A stretch of DNA of 64,000 bases from Excoecaria cochinchinensis (Eukaryota; Streptophyta; Magnoliopsida; Malpighiales; Euphorbiaceae). Within the stretch, counting starts at the first letter, position 1. Each line of letters begins with the position of its first letter. The stretch covers positions 6,526,501 to 6,590,500 of the forward strand of contig CANTUQ010000037.1 in assembly GCA_947683425.1 (NCBI GenBank). The letters are read 5' to 3'. Positions 10,939-22,193 of this stretch are shown here, piece after piece. Under the pieces are notes generated by a model. It was not told the origin of the DNA and did not search any database. It saw only the letters and a program-made list of their open reading frames with translations. The translations under genes were made by a program, and so were the position numbers.

Positions 10939-12879
10939 ATGGAACTATTAGATCGTAGTTGGATGTATAATCGATGGGATGCAAGCGGAAGGACTAATTC
11001 CTCATTCTTTTATGAAGTAAAGAATTTTATTAAATTTGCCACTTCTCATCCTGAAGAAATAAGTGGTGATCATATTAGGTGTCCCTGCAAAAACTGTGTA
11101 AACCAAAAGTTGGGTCGTTGTGTTGACATGACAAATCTCAAATTATTTAGTATGAAAAGCCATGATTGCCATATATTTATGCAACGATTGATTCCTATTG
11201 CCTTTCGTGAGTTACTTCTTGAAAATGTGTGGCAGGTCCTTACAGAGCTAAGCTTATTTTTCAAGGATTTGACATCTAGTACTCTATGTGTTGAAGACAT
11301 CGAGTCATTGGAATCAAACATCCCACAAATCATTTGCAAGCTTGAAAAGATATTTCCTCCGTCTTTCTTTGATTCAATGGAGCACTTAATAATACATTTA
11401 CCTTATGAAGCAAGGGTTGCTGGTCATGTACAATATCGATGGATGTATCCGTTTGAGAGGTAAATATTAATACCTCTAAATATTGATATTTATGTATAAA
11501 GTCATATTTAAAGTGGTTATCTATACCCGTTTGTAGGTTCCTTCGAACTCTTAAAAAAATATTGGTAACAAAGCAACAATTGACGCATCTATTTGCAATG
11601 CATACTTACTCTCAGAATCATCAAATTTTTTCTCGCATTACTTTGAACCTCATGTCAGTACTAGACACCGACGTCCTCCTCGTAATGATGACGAAGATTG
11701 TGGAGAAAACATAAGGGAAAATTTAAAAATTTCCACTTACCCGGGTCGAACATGCTCACAACTTTGTGACAAAGAATTAACATCAGAGGAGTATAATACA
11801 GCTCATACGTACATTCTACTAAATTGCGAGGAGGTTTCTCCATACTTGAGGTACATATATATAAATCTTTTATTGTGTTCCCAGATATATCCGCTTTCTG
11901 TAAAAGTGGTTAATTTTTTTTAAATGCACTGTAATAAAGTATATATTGCGAGAATTTACGTCAGAAGGATCCTGATCTTACACCAATTCAATTTGATGCA
12001 AATATTGACAACAAGTTTGCAGACTGGTTCGAATTATATGTAAGGCCATTATCATTTACATGTATAACACATAAATAGCAATTAAGATGGTATTCATTAC
12101 TAATTATGACTTCTTAATTTTTTCAAATTAGGTCCGTTACAATGGAATTGATAATGAATACCTCTGTAGTTTATCATAAAACCCATTACGAAGAGTGAAG
12201 TGCTACTCGATTTACTTTGTCAATGGATACAAATTTCACACTAAAACTCATGGGTTCTGGGAGACGTTCAATGAACAGTGAAGTTTGTGTAAAAGTGTCC
12301 AACTTAGGTAACAATGTTGGTGATTACTATGGATGGATTGAAGAGATCATAGAGATAGAGTATCCTTCGTTACTAATAAAGCGGACAATATTATTCAAGT
12401 GTCATTGGTTTGATCCCACTGTAGACATTAGTCTCACGATTCACAGCCAATATAGAATTGTGGACGTAAACCAGCTTCATCGGTTCAACAAATATGAACC
12501 ATTTATCCTAGCGATGCAAGCAACTCAAGTGTGTTATGCAATATATCCTTCTTTGAGATTAGATAGAGCTAACTGGTTAGCTGTATTTTCGGTTAAACCA
12601 AGGGAGTTCATAGTGACATCAGATGTTAGAGACGACAGTGATCTTGCATATCGTAATGCATTCCAAGTTGATGAAGTAACTACGCATGAGATAATAATGG
12701 ATGTTGGTAATGAAGAGGATATAGACTTGTGTAACCCTACAAGAGTGGTTATTGAAATTGATAACACCGATGAATTTGATCAAGAACTTGAAGTGGATGA
12801 AGAAGAGGAGGAATTTACAGATTATGATAGCAATGAGGATGAGGAAGAGGAATTCCAAGATTCATCAAATAGTGACTAA
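10939..12879 (+). pseudogene. CACTA TNP2-type transposase gene, internally deleted and broken
   Basis: The first exon (ATG 10939, donor near 11459) begins with the transposase-associated N-terminal domain (SWMYNRWDASGRTN, later HIRCPCKNCVNQK). It then jumps directly to the DUF4218-like part (KSHDCHIFMQRLIPIAFREL, then HLIIHLPYEA). The catalytic Transposase_21 core normally between them is absent. Further exons continue DUF4218 (from 11537, ending near 11849; about 11950-12040; from 12132) and finish with a DUF4216-like domain (GDYYGWIEEIIEIEYPS, FKCHWFDP) and an acidic tail to 12879. A one-base shift in the A-run near 11553, an in-frame TAA at about 12177 and a shift near 12270 break it. It cannot make an active transposase. 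Confidence 0.85.
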
Positions 12880-13023
12880 TTAATTAAGTGTAGTTTTCAG
12901 AGGACAATGTGTTGCTAAAATTTTTTATTATATTTATTATTTGGAAAAATAGTTTGATGCACTTATTCAATTATAAGTTATATATGTTATATACATGCAT
13001 GTATAGTTCACCATTGCGTAGGT

Positions 13024-14778
13024 ATGGGTCGTGGTAGAGGACGAGGACTTACTGGTCAAGGACATCGGGAGGACGATCTGGAGGGGATTCCACAACTCCA
13101 CCTTTTGGAGATATGCTTGATATCCCGGGAGATCCTACATCTGGGAATGAACCATCGCCTCCTGTCACATTTACGCCATCTGCATCACCTCGTAGTCCGC
13201 ACATAGCCAACAGCAGTACATCGACTACATGTGAAGTGTCCAGTGAAAATATTAGTCGATTGTACATTACAGTGAATCAAAAGGGTAAGTGGGTATTCAT
13301 CCATACAAATTGTGAATAACTTATAAAAACATGTTTAACCACATTGCTTTTATATTACATATTTTGCAGGTTGGAACCTTCTTCCCAATGCTCTAGAATT
13401 ATAACCAGCAGCTTCCATCAGCGGACAGACATAAATGAAGTTAGTTGAAAGGAGGTTGCTAGAGAAATCAAGGAGTTTTATTGGGGAGAGTTCAAGGTAT
13501 ATATATATATTTATTTGAAAATCAATGGTAATTTCTCATTACAAATTTTAGTATTCATTTTATATTGAATTAATCTATGATTATAAATACTAATGAACCA
13601 CCTGAAATATAAATGCAGAAAAGGTGCCATTGGGATGCTGTAGCAAATAGACCTATTAGGGCAGGTTGGGAAACAAAGGCTGCACAAAGGTATAAAGATT
13701 ATGTGTATCACATAAAGATCGCCAAGCAAAAGCCTAAAGATTTTCTAGAGGCTGTATGGATTAGGTGGACTCAGCTTTTTAATCTTCCTCCACGCATTCA
13801 ACTTTCTGCTCAGAAAAAGATCAATCGTTATGGAGGGTTTGAAGATAAGGCTCCTGGATCATACACCAGTGGTACCATTTCTATTGGTGAGCATATCTCA
13901 TAACTGGTAAGTACTTTAATTATAAGAGAATTAAATTATACTTTTATATTAGTGCTTTTCAATTTCCATAATGTTTGCCAATTGATATGTTCATTTCAGT
14001 ATTTTTGAACTGGTTTGCCTTTTGCATTTAGATTATATAGAACCAATCAACTATTCAATTTGATAGACATGCGAATTGTTTGACAATATATCAATTGATA
14101 TGTGTAGAGGAGGATAGAAAAATTGTGTTGGAGTTTGTTTATGAGATTGGAGTAGATTTGTGATTTTTAGAAGTGTAAAATGTAATTTTCTTTACAGGAT
14201 GATGGCAATAATATGGGGAGGTTATGCCAAAATTTTCATTGATTTTTTGAAAATTGTTCAATTTATATATTACTTGGAAAACAGTTTGCCTTTTAAATTT
14301 GGATTATATACAACCGATCAACTAATGAATTTGATAGACATGCGAATTGCTTGACATTATATATTGATTGATATATATATGTAGAGGAGGATGGGAAAAT
14401 TGTGTTGGAATTTGTTGAGGAGATTGAAATAGATTTGTGATTTTTAGAAGTGTAAAATGAATTTTTCTTTACAGGAGGATGGCAATAGTATGGGGAGGTT
14501 ATGCCAAAATTTTCATTAATTTTTAAAAAAATTTTCACTTTATATATTGCAATAAAATAGGATAACAAAAGAAAATAATGCAAGTGCATGTTTTAATAAT
14601 ACGAGAAAAATTTGTCTTTTTAACTCGTCTTTATTTTTTTCAATAACTACTTTATACTGCACATGATATAGGAGAAGGAGTTGGGCAGGCCACCTACAAT
14701 TCCCGAGACCTATCTGTACACACATACCATAAATCATGATGGGAAGACTTATGTGGCGGATCGTAGAAGGGAGGTGCA
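13024..14778 (+). pseudogene. CACTA second gene (Transposase_24/TNPA-like), 5' exons
   Basis: It opens with a Gly-Arg-rich start (MGRGRGRG at 13024), then needs a frame change near 13060 to read a Pro/Ser-rich stretch (PSPPVTFTPSASPRS) up to a donor near 13284. The next exon (about 13372-13498) contains a TGA where a neighbouring residue pattern suggests Trp. The exon at 13616-13903 carries the conserved core (KRCHWDAVANRPI, then WETKAAQRYKDYVYHIK and a WIRWTQL motif). The exon at about 14672-14778 reads RPPTIPETYLYTHT. In CACTA elements this protein is the accessory DNA-binding factor that recognises subterminal repeats. The last exon is split by the gypsy insertion and resumes at 24765. Confidence 0.82.
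14034..14530. repeat. tandem duplication with 271-bp period inside a CACTA intron
   Basis: The motif TTGATAGACATGCGAATTG occurs at about 14060 and 14331, and the following 170 bases match, including TTTACAGGATGATGGCAATA against TTTACAGGAGGATGGCAATA. Each copy has a splice-acceptor-like TTTACAG, so the duplication may have doubled an exon boundary. Confidence 0.8.
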
Positions 14779-14908
14779 TGTAAGTAACATGTATTTTATT
14801 AGTTGATAATGTCTTAAGTTATTCAAATGCTACATTGTTGTAAAATATGTGCTGTTCTTATATTTACGTTTGCTAAAAATTATTATCATTTTATAGGAGA
14901 GATATGAG

Positions 14909-17467
14909 TGTAACACCCCTTACCCATACTCAGGCGATCCCATCCGATAAGGAGTGAGATGCCGTAGGAGTAAAGGTGCCACCACACAGATACATAATAT
15001 ACATACACTCACCCATAAACATACATAACAAAATACAAGGTAATTTAAAACTTTACAAGACCATTCATAAAAGCTGATCATGCATTAATATAATAGAAGC
15101 ATTACATTACTGTTCTGATCAACTGAGGGGTATAAAAGATAATTACAAATCCCAATATTACATATACAACAGCGGAAGCTATTACAGAATCATAAGAGAG
15201 TTCTATACAAAAGGAATCATAAAGCTACAAAAATAAGCCCTACACTAAGACCCTGCTGTGTTGGCTTTGATGGCGACGACTCTCCCAAGCGACTCCTTCC
15301 GCACCTGCACGGGTAAATACACCGTGCTAAGCGATAAACGCTTAGTGGGGAAACACACATACAGCAAAACGACAACCATTCACAACGGTCGTCAAGGCAA
15401 TTCACATGCGTACATACATATAGCCATTCATCAGAAGGTTCATATTAATAATCATATTCTCATAACAGATTGTACTTTTCATCATTGAGTCCATAAGGAT
15501 AAAACATGTGTTTGCTCATATAACAATTCATACAAGTACTGTAAGCATTGAAACACTAAAACGCCTGCTGACTCAAAGTAGTGGATAACGAGTATACGGA
15601 CAGTACTTTACGGGTACGAGCCGAGGAAATTCATTTTACATTTAACTTTTACAAAACATTACAAAGGGGATCTTAAACAAGATCCATTCGTTCAAGGGTT
15701 CACGTGGAACCATTCGGGGACCTGATCGGGGTCCAAACAGAAATACAGAAGCTGCAGCAAAGACTCTATTAGGCATGCCTAACTATCCACTTACTAGACT
15801 CGAGCAGGTCATACATAAGCCATTCATTCCAATTCATATCTTCCAAAATCAACATCAGACATGAATATAATTATCTCATGGGCACACTTGCATATTATTC
15901 ATAGAATGCCGAACGTAAATCTCATAATTGATAAAGTAAACTGAAGTTCAAGACGCACACGAAGAGAGAGAAAATTCATTCAGCATACAAGGGACTGTCG
16001 CGCTCGCGACAGAGACCAAAGTCTCTTCGTTGCGCGCGCGCGACGGATTTCGCGACCGCGGGGAGGACGGAAGGGCCAGGCTCTGTCGCGCTCGCGACAG
16101 GTGTCGCGATCGCGACAGAAGACAAAAGGTGCTGTCGCGACCTCGCGACGGATCGCGTGCTCGCGATAGCACTTGGCAGCAATACTCTCTGTCGCGATCG
16201 CGACAGTCGTCGCGCTCGCGACAGAAGGTATAAAACACTTCGGCTGTCGCGTGCTCGCGGCAGCGAGGCTCCCAACACCGCTCTCTGTCGCGATCGCGAC
16301 AGAGTCGGGATTTTGAAAATCTGTAGAAATTCTGCAGATTTTCTTCTTCCAAATCCTCCTTCAACCACACAATTATCAAACCAAAGTTACTTACCTCAAA
16401 TCCAGCCATCGATTAACATCAACAAACATAAAACAATATTTATTCACAATAAACTTCATCCAATCCATCAATTTACACATTCAATTTCAAGGATCAATCA
16501 AAAACCCAATTTATGCATCAAACCACATCAATTCAAAAATTCCCATAAATAACTCATGCTTTTGCAGGATTCACACTTCAAAGCAATTACCCATATCATA
16601 TACATCAAAATAAAGAACATCTAACAACCTAATTCCATGAACCCATCAAGAACACACTCATGAACATTTTTCACATAAAAAGGAAGAAATTCCCAAACCT
16701 CAAAAATCCTTAGCTCCTAGTGTTTAGTTCCACTTGATCCAGCAACTTCCTTGCCTTTAGGATCCCGGGGAGGCTCAACTAGGAAACCCAACCAAGAACA
16801 AGCAAACAAAACCAAAATCCAAACTTCAAACCCAATTCCGAATAAGAGAAGAGAAGAAGATGGAAAACTTAAACAAAAGTAAAAATGAATGCATAAAACT
16901 TACCAATGACTACTAAGAGATGATCAAACCCCACTAGAACTCTAGAATCTTAACTAAGGTCCAAGTGAAGAAGAAAAGAAGAAGAAAGAAGAAGGGGCGG
17001 CGGGAGGAACGGGAAACACAAGTGAAGAAATCTGATTTTCCCTTTTTCCTTTCTTTTCCTTTTCTTTTCTTAACCCTAGACACATGTCAAGATCCTAATG
17101 GAGGGATTTGGTCACTCACACCCTAGATGCTTATGTCACACACACACACTAGACTCTCCCAACTAAAACATACTCTACAATTGTATGCACAACACACACA
17201 AGTGCAACTCCTTAAACACACCCTATAACCTTATGCATGACCACATAATAAACCAATCCCACTAGTGCATATCCTACTATGGTGCACTCATGCACACACA
17301 ATTTCCACCCCAACTAATTAGCACCGTAGTGCCAAACACATACACACGCACCAGAAAAACCACAATTTAAGCAATATTACCAAAATGCCCTTATGATACA
17401 AAACTTATGCAATTACACACATACACATATATGGCTCATTCAACTAGGGGGCAAACGGGGTGTGACA
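14909..17467 (-). repeat. left LTR (3' LTR of the minus-strand gypsy element)
   Basis: Begins TGTAACACCCC and ends GGGGTGTGACA on the plus strand. It contains the TCGCGA palindrome array (about 15985-16310). It also encodes the last eleven residues of the polyprotein at its inner edge, because the stop codon lies at 17436-17438. The stretch 16320-17030 is AC-rich, non-coding LTR sequence. Confidence 0.95.
15985..16310. repeat. TCGCGA palindrome array, left LTR
   Basis: About eight units based on CTGTCGCGATCGCGACAG or CTGTCGCGCTCGCGACAG, with degenerate copies, spaced 20-60 bases apart. Compared with the right LTR it has one extra unit near 16100 and lacks another near 16250, so units are gained and lost. 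Confidence 0.9.
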
Positions 17468-20400
17468 ACTCTCCCCTACTAACAAGAATTTCGTCCTCGA
17501 AATTCTTACCTGACTTGAACAAATGCGGATACTGCAATCTCATCGACTCCTCCGGTTCCCAAGTTGCTTCCTCAACCCCATGGTGATTCCACAAAACCTT
17601 GACCAAAGGAATCTGCTTATTCCTCAACTGTCTTACTTCCCGCGCTAAGATAGCCCTAGGCTCCTCGTCGTAGGAAAAATCTGACTGCACTTGAACCTCC
17701 TGAACCGACAACACATGGGAAGGATCCGATCTATACCGACGGAGAATTGAAACGTGAAACACATCATGAAGCTTCGACAATTCCATCGGCAAAGCTAGTC
17801 TGTACGCCACCGGACCAACTCTAGCCAACACTTCATACGGACCAATGAAGCGAGGACTAAGCTTTCCCTTCTTTCCAAACCGAAGTACTTTTCTCCAAGG
17901 AGACACTTTAAGAAAAACTTTGTCCCCAACTTCAAACTGGACATCCTTTCTCTTCAGGTTGGCATAAGACTTCTGACGATCCTTGGCCACCTTCAGATTT
18001 CGCTGCGCAACTCTAATCTTTTCCTTGGTATCTCTAACCAGATCTGGCCCAATCACTGACCTCTCAGATAACTCTGTCCAACAAACTGGAGTCCGACACT
18101 GACGTCCATAAAGAGCCTCATAAGGTGACATACCAATACTCGACTGGAAACTGTTATTGTAGGCAAACTCCATCAATGATACGTACTTGTCCCAACTACC
18201 CGGAAAGTCCAAAACACAAGCCCTCATCATATCCTCTAAGATCTGAATCACACGCTCGGACTGACCATCTGTCTGAGGATGAAACGCTGTACTGAACTTC
18301 AGCTTGGTACCCAAAGCTCGCTGCAACTCTTTCCAAAACTTAGATGTGAACCTTGGGTCCCTATCGGAAACTATGGACAAAGGCACTCCATGCAATCGCA
18401 CTATCTCATCCACATACACACTGGCCAATCTACTCATCGAGTAATCCATCCTAACCGGCAAAAAGTGAGCAGACTTCGTGAGTCGATCCACAACCACCCA
18501 AACAGAATCATGCTTCTTCTGTGTCAATGGCAATCCGGAGACAAAATCCATGGCGATGTCATCCCATTTCCACTCAGGAACGGACAAAGGCGTAAGCAAT
18601 CCAGAAGGAACCTGGTGCTCAGCCTTGACCTGCTGACAAGTCAGGCACTTGGATACAAAGTCCACTATGTCCCTCTTCATACCAGACCACCAAAAGAACT
18701 GCCTCAAATCCCGATACATCTTTACACTGCCCGGATGCATGGTGAAAACTGAACTATGTGCCTCATCCAAAATCTGTCTTCTCAACTCTTCACTATCCGG
18801 CACACACAAACGGTTCCCAAACAGAAGAACCCCATCCTGAACCGAAAACTCTGACTGCTTATCCAAACTGACTTTTTGCACAATCCGCTGAAGTTTCTCA
18901 TCAACCTTCTGAGCATCTACTATCCGCTGTCTCAAAATAGGCTTGACCCTCAACTGAGCTATCAAAGCTCCATCGAAACCAAACCTCCATCTGAACCGTC
19001 TCAAAAATAAGGCAGAAACTGACTTCCTACTCAACGCATCTGCGACTACATTGGCCTTACCCGGATGGTAATCCACAATGCAATCGTAGTCCTTAAACAG
19101 CTCTAACCAACGACGTTGCCTCATATTCAATTCCTTCTGAGTCAGAAAATACTTCAAACTTTTGTGGTCCGTAAAGATCCTGCACTTCTCCCCATAGAGA
19201 TAATGACGCCAAATCTTCAAAGCAAAGACAACTGCAGCTAACTCAAGATCATGCGTCGGGTAATTCCTCTCGTGCGGCTTCAACTGTCGAGAAGCATAAG
19301 CCACAACCTTACCTTCCTGCATCAGGACACATCCCAAACCAACACCTGAAGCATCACTATACATAACAAACTCCTTACCCGAGGTGGGTTGAGTTAGTAT
19401 AGGAGCTTCAACCAACAACTGCTTCAACCTCTCAAAACAAACTTGGCACTTATCCGACCATTCGAACTTAACTCCTTTCCTCAATAACCTGGTCATCGGA
19501 GCAGCAATTACGGAAAAACCCTTAACGAACCGACGATAATAACCCGCCAGACCAAGGAAACTCCTCACTTCCTGGACATTCCTAGGCGCTTTCCAATCCA
19601 CTATTGCCTCAATCTTAGCTGGATCCACTTGAATACCCTTAGCTGAAACTATGTGACCCAAAAACGATACTTTCCGAAGCCAAAAATCACTCTTACTCAA
19701 CTTAGCAAACAACCGGTGCTCTCTCAAAATCTGCAAAACTAATCGAAGATGCCCTTCATGCTCAGCTTCATCCTTGGAAAATATCAAAATATCATCTAAA
19801 AAAACTACTACAAACCGGTCTAAGTATGGCCTGAACACTCTATTCATCAAATCCATGAATGCCGCTGGAGCATTAGTCAACCCAAACGGCATAACAAGGA
19901 ACTCATAGTGGCCATACCGAGTCCGAAATGCAGTCTTAACCGCATCCTGATCCTTAACACGAAGCTGATAATACCCAGATCGAAGATCAATCTTGGAAAA
20001 CACACCCGCACCTCGAAGCTGATCAAACAAATCTTCAACCCTGGGCAACGGATACTTATTCTTCACTGTGACCTTATTAATCTGCCTGTAGTCGATACAC
20101 ATCCTCAAGGATCCATCCTTCTTCTTAACAAACAGAACCGGAGCTCCCCAAGGAGATATGCTGGGTCGAATGAACCCCTTATCCAACAGCTCTTGCAGTT
20201 GAGTTTTAAGTTCTCTCAACTCTACAGGAGCCATCCGATAAGGTGCCTTCGACACCGGTGTGGTACCCGGCATAATCTCTATGGCTAGCTCAACTTCCCT
20301 CTCCGGAGGCAAACCCGGCAAATCACTCGGGAAAACATCAGTAAACTCTCGGACAACAGGGATGTCCTCAATCCTAACTTGATCCCTCCTAGAATCCAAA

Positions 20401-22073
20401 ACCACAGCCAGAAAAGCCTCACAACCTTTTCTCATAAACCTCTTAGCTTGGATAGCAGAAATCACATTGTGCACGGAACTCGCACCCAAACCTCTGACAA
20501 ACACTGGAGCTCGGTTCCTATCCCGAAGCACAAAAGTCTTCCTATGACAATCAACCACGGCCCTATGCTTGCTCAACCAATCCATACCCAGAATCACATC
20601 ATACTCTCTGAAGGGTAATTCTATCAAATCCACAGGAAACTCAATTCCCTCAACCATCAACGGACAATTCCTATAAACTCTACTCACACTGACACTATGC
20701 CCTAACGGATTGGTTACACAAATCTCATAGTCTAACTGTTCTACGACATGCAACTTATCAATAAACTTATGCGTGCACAAATATGAGTGTGTGGAACCAG
20801 GATCTATTAGAGCATATAATTCAGTGTCATGGAGTAGGAACTTACCAGCAATCACATCAGGGGCATCCTGCTCCTCTCTGGCTCTAACTGCATACGCTCT
20901 AGCGGCCAAAGGGGGAGGACGCTCAACCGTCTCAGAACCAGCTCCATCTGTAGGTCGACCGCCTCGACCTCTACCTCTACCTCTACCTCTCGAAGCCTGA
21001 GAAGCAGTCGATCCAACTCTGCTAGCTCCTCCCTGAGGACCCGAATCTTCACCCGTCTGAGGACAATTAGCCACCCGGTGCTCGGTGCTCCCACACCTAA
21101 AGCACCCACCAGTGAGCCACCTACACTCACCCCGGTGAGCCTTTCCACAATTCTCACAAACTGGAATAGCATCTGATCGACCACCTCTACCAGATCCAGA
21201 TACTGCCGCTGACCCTTGCCTTCTTCCTCTGGTAGCCGAACCAGCTGATGGTTCATCTTGCGGGTTTCTAGACCTCTTACCCGAAGAGGAAGAAACACCA
21301 CCTCTAGCAGAACTCCTGCGCTGAGCTCTCTCTCTAATCAAAGTTTCCGCTTTCTCTGCCCTCAAAGCAGCTTCAGCAATCTGATAATACTGTACCCCCG
21401 GTATACACATCAAGGAAACTAAAGCAATCTTCAAAGAATCATTCAACCCGGCCTCAAAGTGCTTGCATCTGAAATCATCCGTCATAACCCCACGCGGAGC
21501 ATAACGAGACAACCGGTTAAACTCCTTCTCATAATCTGCCACAGACAAGGCCCTTTGCCTCAAACTCAGAAACTGCGCCCATCTTGCGTCCTTATATGCC
21601 TGAGTCACATACTTCTTAGAAAACTGCTCATCAAAGAAGTCCCATGTCAAAGGGTCAGGCATCTGAGGCTGCCTACTCACCAACTCCCACCATTCATATG
21701 CTGAACCCTGAAGCAAAGCCACAGCACACTCAGCTTGCTGATCAGGAGGGCACCTGATTTCCCTCAACGCTCTCTTAACTTTATCCAGCCACTTCTCAGC
21801 TAGCTCAGATTCATCAAGCCCAGTCCCATAAAAATCCTCAACACCCGCTCTTCTTAGACTCACTATCGGAGCTTTCGGGACAGTCACCCTTTCCAAAACC
21901 CGAGTCATGTCTTGATGCAATCTGAGCATCGCCTCAAAAGGCATGGCAGCGGCCTCGGGCTGGACCCTAGCGCGTTGAGCCGACACCGAAACAGAGACAG
22001 ACGGATCTACCGCTGGAGGGTTCCCACTTTCAGCGGACTCCTCGAGCGCACCGTGAGCAGAATCGGAATTCAT
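17436..22073 (-). CDS. gag-pol polyprotein of Tekay/Del-type chromovirus, 1545 aa, intact
   Basis: Single open frame from ATG 22073. Order: capsid/retrotrans_gag region (about residues 88-230); CCHC zinc knuckle (CFRCGSTEHRVANC, 324-337) after a second Cys pair (CENCG, 306-310); Gly-Arg-rich linker; protease with DPGSTHS (424-430); reverse transcriptase (about 620-800) with MPFGLTNAPAAF and FLDD at 758-761; RNase H (about 895-1017) with DAS, HDLE, TDH and ADALSR; integrase with an HHCC finger (1106-1146) and catalytic D1176, D1237 and E1273; a C-terminal chromodomain (about 1470-1519, VLWNHHGVEEATWEPEE). Chromodomains steer integration to particular chromatin. The last 11 residues are encoded in the LTR. 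No stops or shifts were seen. Confidence 0.96.
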   Translation of the reverse strand: MNSDSAHGALEESAESGNPPAVDPSVSVSVSAQRARVQPEAAAMPFEAMLRLHQDMTRVLERVTVPKAPIVSLRRAGVEDFYGTGLDESELAEKWLDKVKRALREIRCPPDQQAECAVALLQGSAYEWWELVSRQPQMPDPLTWDFFDEQFSKKYVTQAYKDARWAQFLSLRQRALSVADYEKEFNRLSRYAPRGVMTDDFRCKHFEAGLNDSLKIALVSLMCIPGVQYYQIAEAALRAEKAETLIRERAQRRSSARGGVSSSSGKRSRNPQDEPSAGSATRGRRQGSAAVSGSGRGGRSDAIPVCENCGKAHRGECRWLTGGCFRCGSTEHRVANCPQTGEDSGPQGGASRVGSTASQASRGRGRGRGRGGRPTDGAGSETVERPPPLAARAYAVRAREEQDAPDVIAGKFLLHDTELYALIDPGSTHSYLCTHKFIDKLHVVEQLDYEICVTNPLGHSVSVSRVYRNCPLMVEGIEFPVDLIELPFREYDVILGMDWLSKHRAVVDCHRKTFVLRDRNRAPVFVRGLGASSVHNVISAIQAKRFMRKGCEAFLAVVLDSRRDQVRIEDIPVVREFTDVFPSDLPGLPPEREVELAIEIMPGTTPVSKAPYRMAPVELRELKTQLQELLDKGFIRPSISPWGAPVLFVKKKDGSLRMCIDYRQINKVTVKNKYPLPRVEDLFDQLRGAGVFSKIDLRSGYYQLRVKDQDAVKTAFRTRYGHYEFLVMPFGLTNAPAAFMDLMNRVFRPYLDRFVVVFLDDILIFSKDEAEHEGHLRLVLQILREHRLFAKLSKSDFWLRKVSFLGHIVSAKGIQVDPAKIEAIVDWKAPRNVQEVRSFLGLAGYYRRFVKGFSVIAAPMTRLLRKGVKFEWSDKCQVCFERLKQLLVEAPILTQPTSGKEFVMYSDASGVGLGCVLMQEGKVVAYASRQLKPHERNYPTHDLELAAVVFALKIWRHYLYGEKCRIFTDHKSLKYFLTQKELNMRQRRWLELFKDYDCIVDYHPGKANVVADALSRKSVSALFLRRFRWRFGFDGALIAQLRVKPILRQRIVDAQKVDEKLQRIVQKVSLDKQSEFSVQDGVLLFGNRLCVPDSEELRRQILDEAHSSVFTMHPGSVKMYRDLRQFFWWSGMKRDIVDFVSKCLTCQQVKAEHQVPSGLLTPLSVPEWKWDDIAMDFVSGLPLTQKKHDSVWVVVDRLTKSAHFLPVRMDYSMSRLASVYVDEIVRLHGVPLSIVSDRDPRFTSKFWKELQRALGTKLKFSTAFHPQTDGQSERVIQILEDMMRACVLDFPGSWDKYVSLMEFAYNNSFQSSIGMSPYEALYGRQCRTPVCWTELSERSVIGPDLVRDTKEKIRVAQRNLKVAKDRQKSYANLKRKDVQFEVGDKVFLKVSPWRKVLRFGKKGKLSPRFIGPYEVLARVGPVAYRLALPMELSKLHDVFHVSILRRYRSDPSHVLSVQEVQVQSDFSYDEEPRAILAREVRQLRNKQIPLVKVLWNHHGVEEATWEPEESMRLQYPHLFKSGKNFEDEILVSRGELSHPVCPLVE
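17468..17480 (-). promoter_or_regulatory. polypurine tract of the gypsy element
   Basis: On the minus strand AGTAGGGGAGAGT lies directly before the LTR start TGTCACACCCC. It primes second-strand DNA synthesis. It falls inside the open polyprotein frame. Confidence 0.85.
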
Positions 22074-22175
22074 CTAACAAACAAGAGGACAACCACATCA
22101 GCCAACACAGCCCTAAACATAGACATATACACACATAGCATCATATAAACAATCGCCCAGAAACGCCTAAACCGG

Positions 22176-22188
22176 GGCTCTGATACCA
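22176..22188 (-). promoter_or_regulatory. primer binding site (initiator tRNA-Met) of the gypsy element
   Basis: The minus strand reads TGGTATCAGAGCC, complementary to the 3' end of initiator tRNA-Met, five bases inside the right LTR (which starts at 22194). Confidence 0.92.
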
Positions 22189-22193
22189 CAACT

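Noticed and set aside
15217..15488. Identical short frames in both gypsy LTRs (also 22502-22773)
   Set aside because: Duplicated because LTRs are duplicated; no start context or domain to support a gene.
18279..21704. Plus-strand frames opposite the gypsy polyprotein
   Set aside because: Shadows of the 1545-codon minus-strand gene.
22176..22188. tRNA-Met-like sequences as tRNA gene fragments (also about 42403 and 43029)
   Set aside because: Only the 12-13 bases complementary to the tRNA 3' end are present, next to LTRs: primer binding sites.
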